The position numbers and the translations under genes are program-made. A DNA stretch of 64,000 nucleotides from Flavimobilis soli (GTDB lineage Bacteria > Actinomycetota > Actinomycetes > Actinomycetales > Cellulomonadaceae), in assembly GCF_002564025.1 (NCBI RefSeq), contig NZ_PDJH01000001.1, positions 1,674,001 to 1,738,000 of the forward strand, written 5' to 3'. Below the pieces are notes generated by a model. That model ran no database searches. It was given only the letters and a program-made list of their open reading frames with translations, and had not been told where the DNA came from. Of the stretch, positions 50,448 through 59,437 are shown one piece after another (the stretch's first letter is position 1; each line of letters starts with the position of its first letter).

Positions 50448-51320
50448 ATGCCTGATGACGGAGCGGTGAAGCAGGTCAGCGTCACGCTCTCGACCGCGTC
50501 GGTGTACCCGCGCAAGGTGCCGTACGCGTTCGAGCTGGCGGCGGAGCTGGGGTATGACGGCGTCGAGGTCATGGTGTGGGGCGACAAGATGTCGCAGGAC
50601 GATCTGGCTCTGAGCCGCCTCTCCCAGGAGTACGGCGTGCCGATCCGTTCGGTGCACGCGCCGACGCTGATCGTGAGCCAGCAGGTGTGGGGCGCCCGCC
50701 CGAGCAGCAAGCTCGCGAAGACGGTCGACATGGCGCTCACGCTCGGTGCGAGCACGGTCGTGGTGCACCCGCCGTTCGCGTGGCACCGGAAGTACTCCCG
50801 CCAGTTCGCGGACCAGGTGCACGAGCTCACCGAGGACATGGGCATCACGATCGCGGTCGAGAACATGTACCCGTGGCGCGGCCGCAAGCGCGAGATCACG
50901 GGTTACCTGCCGGGGTGGGACCCGACGGAGCACGACTACGACAAGGTGACGCTCGACGTCTCGCACGCCGCGACGTCGCGGCAGTCGTGCTTGACGCTCG
51001 CGGAGCAGTTCGGCTCGCGGCTCGCGCACGTGCACCTGACGGACGGGACGTCGTCGGGCTTCGACGAGCACCTCGTGCCGGGGCGCGGCACGCAGCCCGT
51101 GCGGGAGCTGCTCGAGCGGCTCGCGCGGTCGGACTTCGCCGGGGACGTCGTCGTCGAGATCGGGACGCGCAAGGCGCGGTCCGCGCAGGAGCGCCGGGAC
51201 GACGTCGAGCAGTCGTTGCTCTTCGCGCGCACCTACCTGCAGCGCGGCCCGCACCCGGACTTCACGCCGCACGAGACGCCCGGCGCCCCGCACCACCTGC
51301 CGGACGACGCCTGGACCTGA
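50448..51320 (+). CDS. Sugar phosphate isomerase/epimerase (AP endonuclease 2-like TIM barrel)
   Basis: A 290-residue TIM-barrel protein. FELAAELGYDGVEVMVWGD, SVHAPTLIVSQQVWG, GASTVVVHPPFAW, ITIAVENMYPWRG, VTLDVSHA and LAHVHLTDGTSSGFDEHLVPGRG follow the xylose isomerase-like family, with metal-binding His and Glu residues spread through these blocks. The substrate is unknown. It stands alone and is divergent from the FNT gene. Confidence 0.88.
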   Translation: MPDDGAVKQVSVTLSTASVYPRKVPYAFELAAELGYDGVEVMVWGDKMSQDDLALSRLSQEYGVPIRSVHAPTLIVSQQVWGARPSSKLAKTVDMALTLGASTVVVHPPFAWHRKYSRQFADQVHELTEDMGITIAVENMYPWRGRKREITGYLPGWDPTEHDYDKVTLDVSHAATSRQSCLTLAEQFGSRLAHVHLTDGTSSGFDEHLVPGRGTQPVRELLERLARSDFAGDVVVEIGTRKARSAQERRDDVEQSLLFARTYLQRGPHPDFTPHETPGAPHHLPDDAWT

Positions 51321-51435
51321 GCGCGCCCGCGCGCCGAGGCGTCTGCCCACAAGTGCGCTCAGAGCCCTCGCTCCTTGCATCGGCGGGTACATCTCGAAAG
51401 CCCGGATCTCGTCCGTCAGCGGTAGGTTCACCCTC

Positions 51436-51564
51436 GTGAGCGACAACAACGGAACCCCTAAGCCTCTGAGCCGAGGGCTCGCGGCCACCGCGATCGTTGC
51501 CGTCGTCGCAGCCATCGCGGGTGACGCATGGACCGGGCTGGACACCTCTCGGCAGCGCGGGTGA
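51436..51564 (+). CDS. Possible 42-residue single-TM peptide
   Basis: A GTG-initiated reading frame with a hydrophilic N-terminus (residues 1-15), one hydrophobic segment LAATAIVAVVAAIAG (about 15-29), and a short polar tail. TAGGTT lies 8 nt upstream, consistent with a leaderless start, and there is no Shine-Dalgarno. The gene fits the gap before the convergent permease. No homologue is recalled; it may be a small membrane protein or chance. Confidence 0.45.
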   Translation: MSDNNGTPKPLSRGLAATAIVAVVAAIAGDAWTGLDTSRQRG

Positions 51565-51579
51565 GCGCGCCCGCGCGCC

Positions 51580-53127
51580 TCAGAAGGACCTGAGGCGCGC
51601 GAGGAGCTCGGGGGCGCCGTCCTCGAGTCGGCGCGCTCCGACCTTCATGCCTACCATGAGCGCCACGACGCCGGTCGCGAGACCGAGGACGCCCGAGACT
51701 GCCGACAGGACGGCGGAGGTCTTGACGATCGCGACGACCGCGACGACGAGAGTCGGCGAGAGCACGAGCAGGAGCGCGAGGGAGCCGACCGTCTGCGAGA
51801 GCAGCGCGGCCAACGAGCCGCCCTGCTTCGAGGCGAACGGGTTCTCACCCGGCGCGGTGACGGGGAAGACGACCATCGCGGAGACGATCGACGCGAGGCC
51901 GAGCGCCGCGAGGAGCGTGCCGACGGTCGCGCCGACCACGGCGGCGGTCGCGTCCCAGCGGTCGGCGTAAGCGAGCGTCCCGACCGCGACGCCGAGGCTG
52001 AGGACGAGCCCGGGGACGCCGATCGCGAGCGCGCGGCCCCACCGGTCGGGCGCGCCGCCCATGGGCGCGGCGACGTGCGTCCAGAAGGCCGTCGAGTCGA
52101 GCGCGACGTCCGTCGAGATGGCCCAGCCGAGCGACCACGCGATGAGCGGCCCGCCGACGAGCAGCCACGTGCCGTTCCCCGCGAAGAGCACGAGGAGGAT
52201 GACGACGACGGGGATCGACAGGAGCGACGTCACGTAGCGCGGGTCGCGCACCCAGTAGGTGAGGCAGCGCGCGAGGACCGCGCCGAGCTGCGAGTCGGGC
52301 ACGCGACCGAGGACCCCGAGGCCGCGCCCACGACCCGCGGAGACGCGGCTCGGCCGCACGAGCGTGCGCTCGAGCGAGCGACGCCACCAGAGGATCAGCA
52401 GGACGGGGCTCGCGACGGCGATCGCGAGGTGCGCGAGGGCCGCGCCCCAGCTCCCGGCGGCGACGGCGGCGGGCAGGGCGTACGGAGCGCCGAAGGGCGT
52501 CCACGCGAGCACCGGGGCGGTCTGGTGGGCGAGCGCGGTCACCTCGATCTCGGCACCCGAGAACAGCACGATGGCGGGTCCGACGAGGCTGACACCGACG
52601 ACAGTCGCGCCGAGCATGAGGTCGCGCCCGCGGCGCCCCTCGAGAAGGGGCCGCACAGCCGACGTCGTCGCGCGCGAGCCGACGACGGCGGTGACGAGGC
52701 CGAGCGCCGCGCCCACAAGAGCGGCCACGAGCGCGACGGGCTGCGACACCCACGCGGCGACGAAGCCGAGGGAGACGAGGACCGTGACCAGCCCACCGGG
52801 GCCCGCGAGCGCGGCGACGCCCGTGCCGAGCATGAGGTCGCGCGTGCTCAACGGGAACTGGGCGAGGCGCCGCGGCTCGAACGTGTCGTCGACGCCGAAG
52901 GCGACGAGCGGCCCGACCGTCCAGACGACGACGAGGAGCGACCCGAGCGCGACGACGTCGTCGGAGATGTCGTCGCGCAGGCCGAGGAAGAGCAGCCCGA
53001 CGATCGCGAGCAGGCCGAAGCCGAGCGCGTAGAGCGCCGAGATGACGAAACCGATCAGCTGCCAGATGCTGCGCCGCATCGTGGCGCGGTACACCTGCCA
53101 GCGCAGGCTCAGGAGCGGTGCAACCAC
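51580..53127 (-). CDS. ABC exporter membrane subunit
   Basis: A 515-residue permease with about 12 hydrophobic segments, larger than ordinary ABC-2 subunits and similar to actinobacterial exporter permeases of unknown substrate. The blocks RRSIWQLIGFVISALYALGFG and VDDTFEPRRLAQFPLSTRDLMLG are conserved in this group. The GTG start has a GGAGGG ribosome site, overlaps the end of the ATPase gene by 19 nt and is therefore coupled to it. Confidence 0.85.
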   Translation of the reverse strand: MVAPLLSLRWQVYRATMRRSIWQLIGFVISALYALGFGLLAIVGLLFLGLRDDISDDVVALGSLLVVVWTVGPLVAFGVDDTFEPRRLAQFPLSTRDLMLGTGVAALAGPGGLVTVLVSLGFVAAWVSQPVALVAALVGAALGLVTAVVGSRATTSAVRPLLEGRRGRDLMLGATVVGVSLVGPAIVLFSGAEIEVTALAHQTAPVLAWTPFGAPYALPAAVAAGSWGAALAHLAIAVASPVLLILWWRRSLERTLVRPSRVSAGRGRGLGVLGRVPDSQLGAVLARCLTYWVRDPRYVTSLLSIPVVVILLVLFAGNGTWLLVGGPLIAWSLGWAISTDVALDSTAFWTHVAAPMGGAPDRWGRALAIGVPGLVLSLGVAVGTLAYADRWDATAAVVGATVGTLLAALGLASIVSAMVVFPVTAPGENPFASKQGGSLAALLSQTVGSLALLLVLSPTLVVAVVAIVKTSAVLSAVSGVLGLATGVVALMVGMKVGARRLEDGAPELLARLRSF

Positions 53128-53864
53128 TCGAGGCCCTCCCCCGTGCGACGGCCGCCGACGAGCTCGACGAAGCGGTCCTCGAGCGACGCCCCGGCCCGCA
53201 CCTCGTCGACCGTGCCGGCCGCGAGTACGCGACCGGCAGCGAGCACGGCGACGTGGTCGCACATGCGCTCGACGAGGTCCATGACGTGCGAGGAGACGAT
53301 GACGGTGCCGCCCGTCGCGACGAAGTCCGCAAGGATACCGCGGATCGACGCCGCGGAGACCGGGTCGACGGCCTCGAACGGCTCGTCGAGGACGAGCAGC
53401 CGGGGGGCGTGCACGAGCGCGCACGCGAGCGCGATCTTCTTCGTCATGCCGGCGGAGTAGTCGGCGACGAGCGTGTCGGCGTCCTGCTCGAGGTCGAGGG
53501 CCCGAAGGAGCGACTGGGCGCGCTCGACGGCGGTCGCGCGCGGGAGCCGCTGCAGCATGCCGGCGTGGACGACGAGCTGGAGTCCGGTGAGCCGGTCGAA
53601 CAGTCGCACGCCGTCGGGCAGCACACCGATCAGGCCCTTCGCGGTGACCGGGTCTGCCCACAGGTCGACGCCGAGCACGTCGACGCGCCCAGCGTCGGGC
53701 CGCAGCATGCCGGTCGCCATCGACAGCGTCGTCGTCTTCCCTGCGCCGTTCGGGCCGACGAGCCCGTAGAACGACCCCGCGGGCACCGCGAGGTCGACGT
53801 GCTCGACCGCGACCTTGTCGCCGAACCTCTTGCGCAGCCCCTGCATTCCGAGCGCGACGTCCAT
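53109..53864 (-). CDS. ABC exporter ATP-binding subunit
   Basis: A 251-residue ATPase. Walker A GPNGAGKTT is near residue 38, the signature is YSAGMTKKIAL (as in YhaQ/EcsA-like exporters, instead of LSGGQ), Walker B is LLVLDEPFEAVDP, and the H-loop lies in SSHVMDL. The start ATG is fixed by a GGGAGGAG ribosome site. Partner of the large permease encoded downstream with overlapping reading frames. Confidence 0.93.
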   Translation of the reverse strand: MDVALGMQGLRKRFGDKVAVEHVDLAVPAGSFYGLVGPNGAGKTTTLSMATGMLRPDAGRVDVLGVDLWADPVTAKGLIGVLPDGVRLFDRLTGLQLVVHAGMLQRLPRATAVERAQSLLRALDLEQDADTLVADYSAGMTKKIALACALVHAPRLLVLDEPFEAVDPVSAASIRGILADFVATGGTVIVSSHVMDLVERMCDHVAVLAAGRVLAAGTVDEVRAGASLEDRFVELVGGRRTGEGLEWLHRS

Positions 53865-54000
53865 CTGCTCCTCCCTCTGCGCCACCCGGTGGGCGGCGTC
53901 CCCGCGACGCTACCTGCGACGTCGGTAGGGGCGGAACCGACCCAGGTATGCGATCGCGGGTGTGGTCCCCGTCATTGCAGCGCCTGAGATACTGGAGCAC

Positions 54001-55512
54001 GTGCCTGAATCAGCCTCCCCCTCCGTCGACGACGTGCCCGCGGGCGTGAACCCGGACGAGCTCGCGCGCGCTCTCGAGATCCTCGAGGCCGCCAACGCCC
54101 TCCCGCCCGAGCACCCCGACAAGGTGGCGCTCCAGCGTGCGACGGCGAAGCTCTACAAGACTGTGAAGAAGCAGCGCCGCGACGAGGCGAAGGCGGCGAT
54201 CCAGGCGGCGGACCGCGCGGTGATCGAGTCGACCGCGACGGGCGCCCCGACGCGCATCGACGACGAGACGGCCGGCGTCGACATCCGTCCGGGCACGGCG
54301 ACGGGCCCGTTCGCGGGACGCTTGTCGAAGCCGCAGGGCTGCTACGTGTGCAAGGAGCCGTACCAGGACATCGACGTCTTCTACCACCAGCTCTGCCCGC
54401 GCTGCGCCGCCGAGAACCGCGCGAAGCGCGACGCCCGCACAGACCTCACCGGCAAGCGCGCCCTGCTCACGGGCGGCCGCGCGAAGATCGGCATGTACAT
54501 CGCGCTGCGCCTCCTGCGCGACGGCGCACACACGACGATCACGACGCGCTTCCCCAACGACGCGATCCGTCGCTTCAAGGCGATGGAGGACTCGGCGGAC
54601 TGGATCCACAACCTCAAGATCGTCGGCATCGACCTGCGCGACCCGGCGCAGGTCATGGCACTCGCCGACGACGTCGCGGCGGAGGGTCCGCTCGACATCC
54701 TCATCAACAACGCGGCCCAGACCGTGCGCCGCTCGCCCGGCGCCTACGCGCCGCTCGCGAAGGCCGAGGACGCGCCGCTGCCGTCGGGCTTCCTGCCGCC
54801 CGTGACGACGTACGGTCGTTCGCACGACGCGCACCCGGCTGCGCTCGAGGCGTCGGTGCGCGCGGGTGGGCGCGACGAGGGCAAGCCCGTGTCGACCGTC
54901 GTCGACGAGTCCGTCACCGCCCCCGGCCTGCTGACCGATCTGGCGCTGCGCGCGGGCTCGTCGTCGCTCGACCGCGTCGCGACCGGCACGGCGATCGACG
55001 CCGCCGGTCTCGTGCCGGACCTCGTGTCGCAGAACTCCTGGGTCGACAAGGTCCAGGACGTCGACCCGCTCGAGATGCTCGAGGTGCAGCTCTGCAACGA
55101 GACCGCGCCGTTCATCCTCATCTCGCGCCTGCGGGCCTCGCTCGCCGCGTCGCCCGCGCGCCGCAAGTACATCGTCAACGTCTCCGCGATGGAGGGGCAG
55201 TTCTCCCGCGGCTACAAGGGCCCCGGCCACCCGCACACCAACATGGCGAAGGCTGCCGTCAACATGCTCACGCGCACCAGCTCGCGCGAGATGTTCGAGA
55301 CGGACCGCATCCTCATGACGAGCGTCGACACCGGCTGGATCACGGACGAGCGCCCGCACACGACAAAGGCCCGCCTCCACGAGGAGGGCTTCCACGCCCC
55401 GCTCGACCTGGTCGACGGCGCCGCCCGCGTCTACGACCCGATCGTGCGCGGCGAGGCCGGCGAGGATGTGTTCGGCGCGTTCCTCAAGGACTACCGTCCG
55501 TCGGCGTGGTGA
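54001..55512 (+). CDS. SDR-family protein with N-terminal CxxC-X14-CxxC module
   Basis: A 503-residue protein, twice the usual SDR length. Residues 1-110 are helical and charged. Cys114, Cys117, Cys132 and Cys135 form a CxxC-X14-CxxC zinc-ribbon-like motif. A Rossmann region follows: LLTGGRAKIGMYIALRLL (near 155), then ILINNAAQTVRR. An extra segment of about 90 residues separates this from IVNVSAMEGQF and a HTNMAKAA block; the usual YxxxK tyrosine is not evident, and the lysine is present in MAKAA. The reaction is unknown. GTG start, with GATACT 7 nt upstream. Confidence 0.82.
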   Translation: MPESASPSVDDVPAGVNPDELARALEILEAANALPPEHPDKVALQRATAKLYKTVKKQRRDEAKAAIQAADRAVIESTATGAPTRIDDETAGVDIRPGTATGPFAGRLSKPQGCYVCKEPYQDIDVFYHQLCPRCAAENRAKRDARTDLTGKRALLTGGRAKIGMYIALRLLRDGAHTTITTRFPNDAIRRFKAMEDSADWIHNLKIVGIDLRDPAQVMALADDVAAEGPLDILINNAAQTVRRSPGAYAPLAKAEDAPLPSGFLPPVTTYGRSHDAHPAALEASVRAGGRDEGKPVSTVVDESVTAPGLLTDLALRAGSSSLDRVATGTAIDAAGLVPDLVSQNSWVDKVQDVDPLEMLEVQLCNETAPFILISRLRASLAASPARRKYIVNVSAMEGQFSRGYKGPGHPHTNMAKAAVNMLTRTSSREMFETDRILMTSVDTGWITDERPHTTKARLHEEGFHAPLDLVDGAARVYDPIVRGEAGEDVFGAFLKDYRPSAW

Positions 55513-55589
55513 CGCAGGAGTCACTGCTGCACCCCGCCGTCCGGTGCGAGAATGGCACCGGACCCGTTGCCCAGCCCGAAGGAACCGCG

Positions 55590-56027
55590 ATGTCTACGAT
55601 CACCACGCTCGACGTCACCGGCATGACCTGCGGACACTGCGTCTCCGCCGTCACCCGTGAGCTCGAGGCCGTCCCCAGCGTGAAGAACGTCAGCGTGGAC
55701 CTCAACGTGGGCGAGGCGTCGACCGTCACGGTCGTCTCCGACGCTCCGCTCCCCGAGGACGCGCTGCGCGAGGCGATCGACGAGGCGGGCTACGAGCTCG
55801 CCGGCGTCTCGACGCACTCCTCGGAGGACGAGTTCAGCCAGCTCGCCGGCACCCGCGAGCGCGTCTACGCGGGCACCGGGATGATCGGCTCGGGCTCGCC
55901 GGTCGCCGTCGGCCCGGTCGGCATCCCCCTGACCTCGCGCGCGGACGCGGACGCCGCTGCGCTCGCCGAGGCCGAGGCGCCGCAGTCCGGCGGTTGCGGC
56001 TGCGGCGGGTGCGGCTGCGGCGCCTGA
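55590..56027 (+). CDS. HMA-domain protein with Cys-rich C-terminal tail
   Basis: A 145-residue protein. The N-terminal 68 residues are a complete CopZ-like HMA domain with GMTCGHCVSAVTRELE near residue 11. A linker with an acidic, Ala-rich stretch leads to a tail GGCGCGGCGCGA (four Cys in alternation with Gly), an unusual second metal site. A copper or zinc storage or transfer role is inferred. AAGGAA lies before the ATG. It ends 17 nt before rlmC, probably in one transcript. Confidence 0.88.
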   Translation: MSTITTLDVTGMTCGHCVSAVTRELEAVPSVKNVSVDLNVGEASTVTVVSDAPLPEDALREAIDEAGYELAGVSTHSSEDEFSQLAGTRERVYAGTGMIGSGSPVAVGPVGIPLTSRADADAAALAEAEAPQSGGCGCGGCGCGA

Positions 56028-56044
56028 GCGCGCCGTCGACCGTC

Positions 56045-57175
56045 GTGCGCTGCGCGTACCACGCGGCTGGCGTGTGCCGGTCCTGCACCCACCTGGGTGA
56101 GCCCTACCTCGACCAGCTCGCCGCGAAGGACGCGCACGCGCGCACGCTGCTGAGCAAGGTGCCGAGCGCGGCCGACGCCGTCTGGCACGAGCCGGTCGCG
56201 AGCCCCGATGAGGGCTTCCGCAACAAGGCGAAGATGGTCGTCGGCGGGACCGTCGAGGCGCCGACGCTCGGCATCCTCGACGAGCTCGGCCGCGGCGTCG
56301 ACCTGCAGGGCTGCGGCCTGCACGAGGCGCCGCTGCGGGCGGCGCTCCCCGCCGTCGCCGACGCGATCTCGGCCGCGCGCCTGACGCCGTACGACGTGCC
56401 GTCACGGCGCGGCGAGCTCAAGCACGTCCTGCTGACGCTCTCGCCCGACGGCGAGATCATGGCGCGCTTCGTGCTGCGGTCGACCGAGGCGGTGCCCCGC
56501 CTGCGCAAGCACCTGCCGACGCTCCTCGCGGCGATCCCGGGGCTGCGCGTCGTCTCGGCCAACATCCAGCCCGAGCACAAGGCGGTACTCGAGGGCCCCG
56601 AAGAGATCGTGCTGACGCCTGACGACTCGCTGCGCATGCGCGTCAACCACCTGGACCTGCACCTGCTGCCGCAGTCGTTCTTCCAGACGAACACGGCGAT
56701 CGCGCAGGCGCTGTACGCGCAGGGCGCCGCCTGGGTCGACGCCGCCGCGCCCCGGTCCGTGTGGGACCTGTACTGCGGCGTCGGTGGCTTCGCGCTGCAC
56801 GTCGCCGCGCCCGGCCGCGACGTGCTCGGCATCGAGCTGAGCGCGGAGGCGATCGGGTCCGCGCGGCGCACGGCTGCCGAGGCGGGCCTCGCCGTCCGCT
56901 TCGAGGCGGGCGACGCGACGGCGTTCGCGCTCTCCGCTGACGCCGCGCCTGACCTCGTGATCGTCAACCCGCCGCGGCGCGGCATCGGCGCCGACGTCGC
57001 GAGCTGGCTCGAGCGTTCGGGCGTGCGCGACGTCGTCTACTCGTCGTGCAACGCCGTGTCCCTCGCGCGGGACCTCGCCGCGATGCCGAACCTGCGCGTC
57101 ACGGAAGCGCGCGTGCTCGACATGTTCCCGCAGACGGCCCACTACGAGGTCATCACCCGGCTGACGCGCGCCTGA
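56045..57175 (+). CDS. rlmC: 23S rRNA (uracil-C5)-methyltransferase RlmC
   Basis: A 376-residue RNA methyltransferase that makes m5U in 23S rRNA. Starting at the GTG gives an N-terminus of Met-Arg-Cys-Ala-Tyr like E. coli RlmC, with Fe-S cluster Cys3, Cys11 and Cys14 plus the Cys in LQGCGLHEAPL. The SAM site is DLYCGVGGFALH near residue 240, then VIVNPPRRG, and the catalytic Cys is in SSCNAVSLARDL near 336. Upstream codons are excluded because they overlap the HMA gene. Confidence 0.94.
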   Translation: MRCAYHAAGVCRSCTHLGEPYLDQLAAKDAHARTLLSKVPSAADAVWHEPVASPDEGFRNKAKMVVGGTVEAPTLGILDELGRGVDLQGCGLHEAPLRAALPAVADAISAARLTPYDVPSRRGELKHVLLTLSPDGEIMARFVLRSTEAVPRLRKHLPTLLAAIPGLRVVSANIQPEHKAVLEGPEEIVLTPDDSLRMRVNHLDLHLLPQSFFQTNTAIAQALYAQGAAWVDAAAPRSVWDLYCGVGGFALHVAAPGRDVLGIELSAEAIGSARRTAAEAGLAVRFEAGDATAFALSADAAPDLVIVNPPRRGIGADVASWLERSGVRDVVYSSCNAVSLARDLAAMPNLRVTEARVLDMFPQTAHYEVITRLTRA

Positions 57176-57194
57176 CGCGCGCCGCCCGCGCGAT

Positions 57195-57238
57195 TGTCAG
57201 ACCGGATGCACGCCTAAGTGGTGCATCTCGTCTGACAA
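57195..57238. terminator. Long inverted repeat after rlmC
   Basis: TTGTCAGAC...GTCTGACAA (9-bp perfect outer arms) enclosing GGATGCAC...GTGCATC, in the gap between convergent rlmC and the CNNM gene. It can act as a bidirectional terminator. Its inner GATGCAC arms resemble the element B core, so it may be a diverged relative. Confidence 0.55.
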
Positions 57239-57342
57239 CTCGGTCGGCGGGCCGGGGCGGCTAGGCAGGGCCGGCGGGCCGCGGCAGCTGGCCGGGCGCG
57301 ATCGGCCAGGCGGCTGGTCAGGCGCGGCGCGCCTGACGCGCG

Positions 57343-58620
57343 TCAGGCGCGGTCGGCCAGGTGCACCTCGAGCACCTTGATGCGCCTCGACTCGACCTCC
57401 GCGACGCGCAGCTCGTCGTCGCCCACGTGCACGACGTCGCCCACCTCGGCGAGGCGGCCGAGCCGGTCGATCACGTAGCCCGCCGCCGTCTCGTAGGGGC
57501 CGTCGACGAGCGTGATGCCCGTCTGCTCTGCGAACTCCTCGATCGTGAGGCCTGCGTCGACGGTGAATACGCCGTCGACCGCGCTCTCGAACGCCGGCTC
57601 GTCCGTGTCGTACTCGTCGCGGATGTCGCCGACGAGCTCCTCGACCATGTCCTCGAGGGTGACGATGCCGTCCGTGCCGCCGTACTCGTCGACGACGACG
57701 GCGATGTGCACCCGCTCGGCGCGCATCCGCGTCATCGACGGCAGCAGGCGGTTCGTCGACGGCAGCATGAGGATCTCGCGCGTCAGGTCACGCACGAGCA
57801 GCGTCGGCTCCGCGCCGAGCAGGTCGCGCACGTGCAGGAACCCGAGGACGTCGTCGAAGCTGTCGTCGATCACCGGATAGCGCGAGTACGGCGCGTCCGC
57901 GACGACCGCGAGCGCCTGGGCGACCGTGAGATCTGCCTCCATGAACGCCACCTCGCCGCGCGGACGCATGACCTCGCTCAGCGAGCGGTCCGCGGCGTCG
58001 AACACGTCGTCGAGGATGCGCCGCTCCACGTCCTCGAGCCCGCCGTGACCGGCGACGATCCCGCGGAGCTCCTCCTCGCTCATCTCCTGGTTGCGCGCCT
58101 TCGGGTCGCCTCCGAGCAGCTTCACGACGGCGTCGGTCGAGCGCGAGAGCGTCCACACCGCAGGGCGCATGAGCCGCGCGAAGCGGTCGAGGGGCGGCGC
58201 GACGAGCGTCGCGAACTGCTCGGTGCGCTGCAGCGCGATGCGCTTGGGCACGAGCTCGCCCAGGACGAGCGACAGGTACGCGATCACGAGCGTGAGGACG
58301 ATCAGCGCCGTCGTCTCCGAGGCCGATCTCGACAGACCGGCGCTCTCGAAGAGCGGAGCGACGTCCGGGGCGAGGGTCGAGGCGCCGAAGGCCGCCGAGA
58401 AGAACCCGGCGACCGTCACACCGATCTGCACGGCCGAGAGGAAGCGGTTCGGGTCACGGGCCAGCTGCGCGGTGCGCGCCTTGCGGCCGCCCTCCGTGGC
58501 CATGCGGTCCACCTGGGACTCGCGCAGCGAGACGAGGGCCATCTCCGTGCCGGCGAACACGCCGCCGACGAGGATGAACACCAGGACGAGGCCGGCAGAG
58601 ACAAGAGTGTCCTGGTCCAT
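57343..58620 (-). CDS. CNNM/CorC-family membrane protein (hemolysin-like)
   Basis: A 425-residue protein. A DUF21/CNNM membrane domain of three to four helices (about 1-190) precedes two CBS domains (about 205-335), with VDEYGGTDGIVTLEDMVEELVGDI as the characteristic end of the second CBS, then a CorC/HlyC C-terminal domain (about 345-425). Family members handle Mg2+ or Na+ flux or regulate other transporters. Length and domain order are normal. The ATG follows GGGAG at modest spacing. Confidence 0.94.
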   Translation of the reverse strand: MDQDTLVSAGLVLVFILVGGVFAGTEMALVSLRESQVDRMATEGGRKARTAQLARDPNRFLSAVQIGVTVAGFFSAAFGASTLAPDVAPLFESAGLSRSASETTALIVLTLVIAYLSLVLGELVPKRIALQRTEQFATLVAPPLDRFARLMRPAVWTLSRSTDAVVKLLGGDPKARNQEMSEEELRGIVAGHGGLEDVERRILDDVFDAADRSLSEVMRPRGEVAFMEADLTVAQALAVVADAPYSRYPVIDDSFDDVLGFLHVRDLLGAEPTLLVRDLTREILMLPSTNRLLPSMTRMRAERVHIAVVVDEYGGTDGIVTLEDMVEELVGDIRDEYDTDEPAFESAVDGVFTVDAGLTIEEFAEQTGITLVDGPYETAAGYVIDRLGRLAEVGDVVHVGDDELRVAEVESRRIKVLEVHLADRA

Positions 58621-58729
58621 CAGACCCGCTCCCGCCGGCAGTCGTCGGGGAGCAGGTCGTCGGGACTACAGCTGTCATCCATGCGGACAAGTACACGGAA
58701 CGACGGTCCGCCACGTCAAACGAGCCCCG

Positions 58730-59167
58730 TCAGGTGCCAGCCCCGCGGAAGCCCGCCCCCACGTGCAGCCGCAGCTCCTCGACGATCCGCACGTCGCCCG
58801 GCAGCCACGGGACCGAGTCCCAGTCCTCGGGTGCGAGCCAGCGCACCAGGTCGTGCTCGATGAGCGGCTCGGGCGCCCCCTCGCGCACCTGCGCGAACCA
58901 CAACCGCATGACGTGCCGGTCCGTGATGATCCAGCCGCCGTCGTCAGGGCCCACGAACTCCGAGCCCAGCTCGACCTTCACGCCGAGCTCTTCGCACAGC
59001 TCGCGGTGCAGCGCCTGCTCAGGCGTCTCGCCCGGGTCGACCTTGCCGCCGGGGAACTCCCACATACCCACGAGATGCTCGGGGCGCGAACGCCGCGCTC
59101 CGAGCAGCACCGACGGTGCGGACAGGTCGTCCACGATCGCTGCTGCCACCACGAGCTTGCGTTCCAT
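58730..59167 (-). CDS. MutT-type NUDIX hydrolase
   Basis: A 145-residue NUDIX protein. The NUDIX box [24 protein letters not shown] near residue 42 fits GX5EX7REUXEEXGU completely, preceded by [12 protein letters not shown]. It resembles the (deoxy)nucleoside triphosphate pyrophosphohydrolases that remove oxidised or modified nucleotides. The ATG 6 nt after CAAGAT is chosen; an in-frame ATG 36 nt upstream lacks support. Confidence 0.92.
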   Translation of the reverse strand: MERKLVVAAAIVDDLSAPSVLLGARRSRPEHLVGMWEFPGGKVDPGETPEQALHRELCEELGVKVELGSEFVGPDDGGWIITDRHVMRLWFAQVREGAPEPLIEHDLVRWLAPEDWDSVPWLPGDVRIVEELRLHVGAGFRGAGT

Positions 59168-59218
59168 CCCCCCATCTTGCCAGGACCTCCGAAGAGATCC
59201 CATGACTTGTGACGAAGG

Positions 59219-59437
59219 TCAGCGCAGGTCGAGGCCCTTCTTCGCCTGCACGGCCTCGGCGCGCGACGAGATGCCCAGCTTGCGGTAGACGCTGCGGACC
59301 TGCGACTTCACCGTGTTGCGCGTGACGTAGAGCTCCCGCGCGATCTGCTCGAGCGTGACGTCCTCGTCGAGGCGTGCCAGCACCACCTGCTCGCGCCGCG
59401 TCAGGACCGGGCGGGTCATCGTGTCCATCATCGTCAT
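59219..59437 (-). CDS. Orphan LuxR-type HTH protein
   Basis: A 72-residue protein that is almost only a LuxR/GerE helix-turn-helix: LTRREQVVLARLDEDVTLEQIARELYVTRNTVKSQVRSVYRKLGI, complete with the recognition helix. No receiver or sensor domain is attached. A GAGGAG ribosome site fixes this ATG; the reading frame extends further upstream, but that part lies in a probable promoter region and is A/T-richer. It may be a constitutive regulator or one controlled by dimerisation. Confidence 0.78.
   Translation of the reverse strand: MTMMDTMTRPVLTRREQVVLARLDEDVTLEQIARELYVTRNTVKSQVRSVYRKLGISSRAEAVQAKKGLDLR

Noticed and set aside
54908..54950. Possible fourth type-C palindrome in the SDR gene (GAGTCCGTCA)
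   Set aside because: Only one half-site is present, without the paired inverted copies or the conserved joiner; chance is sufficient.
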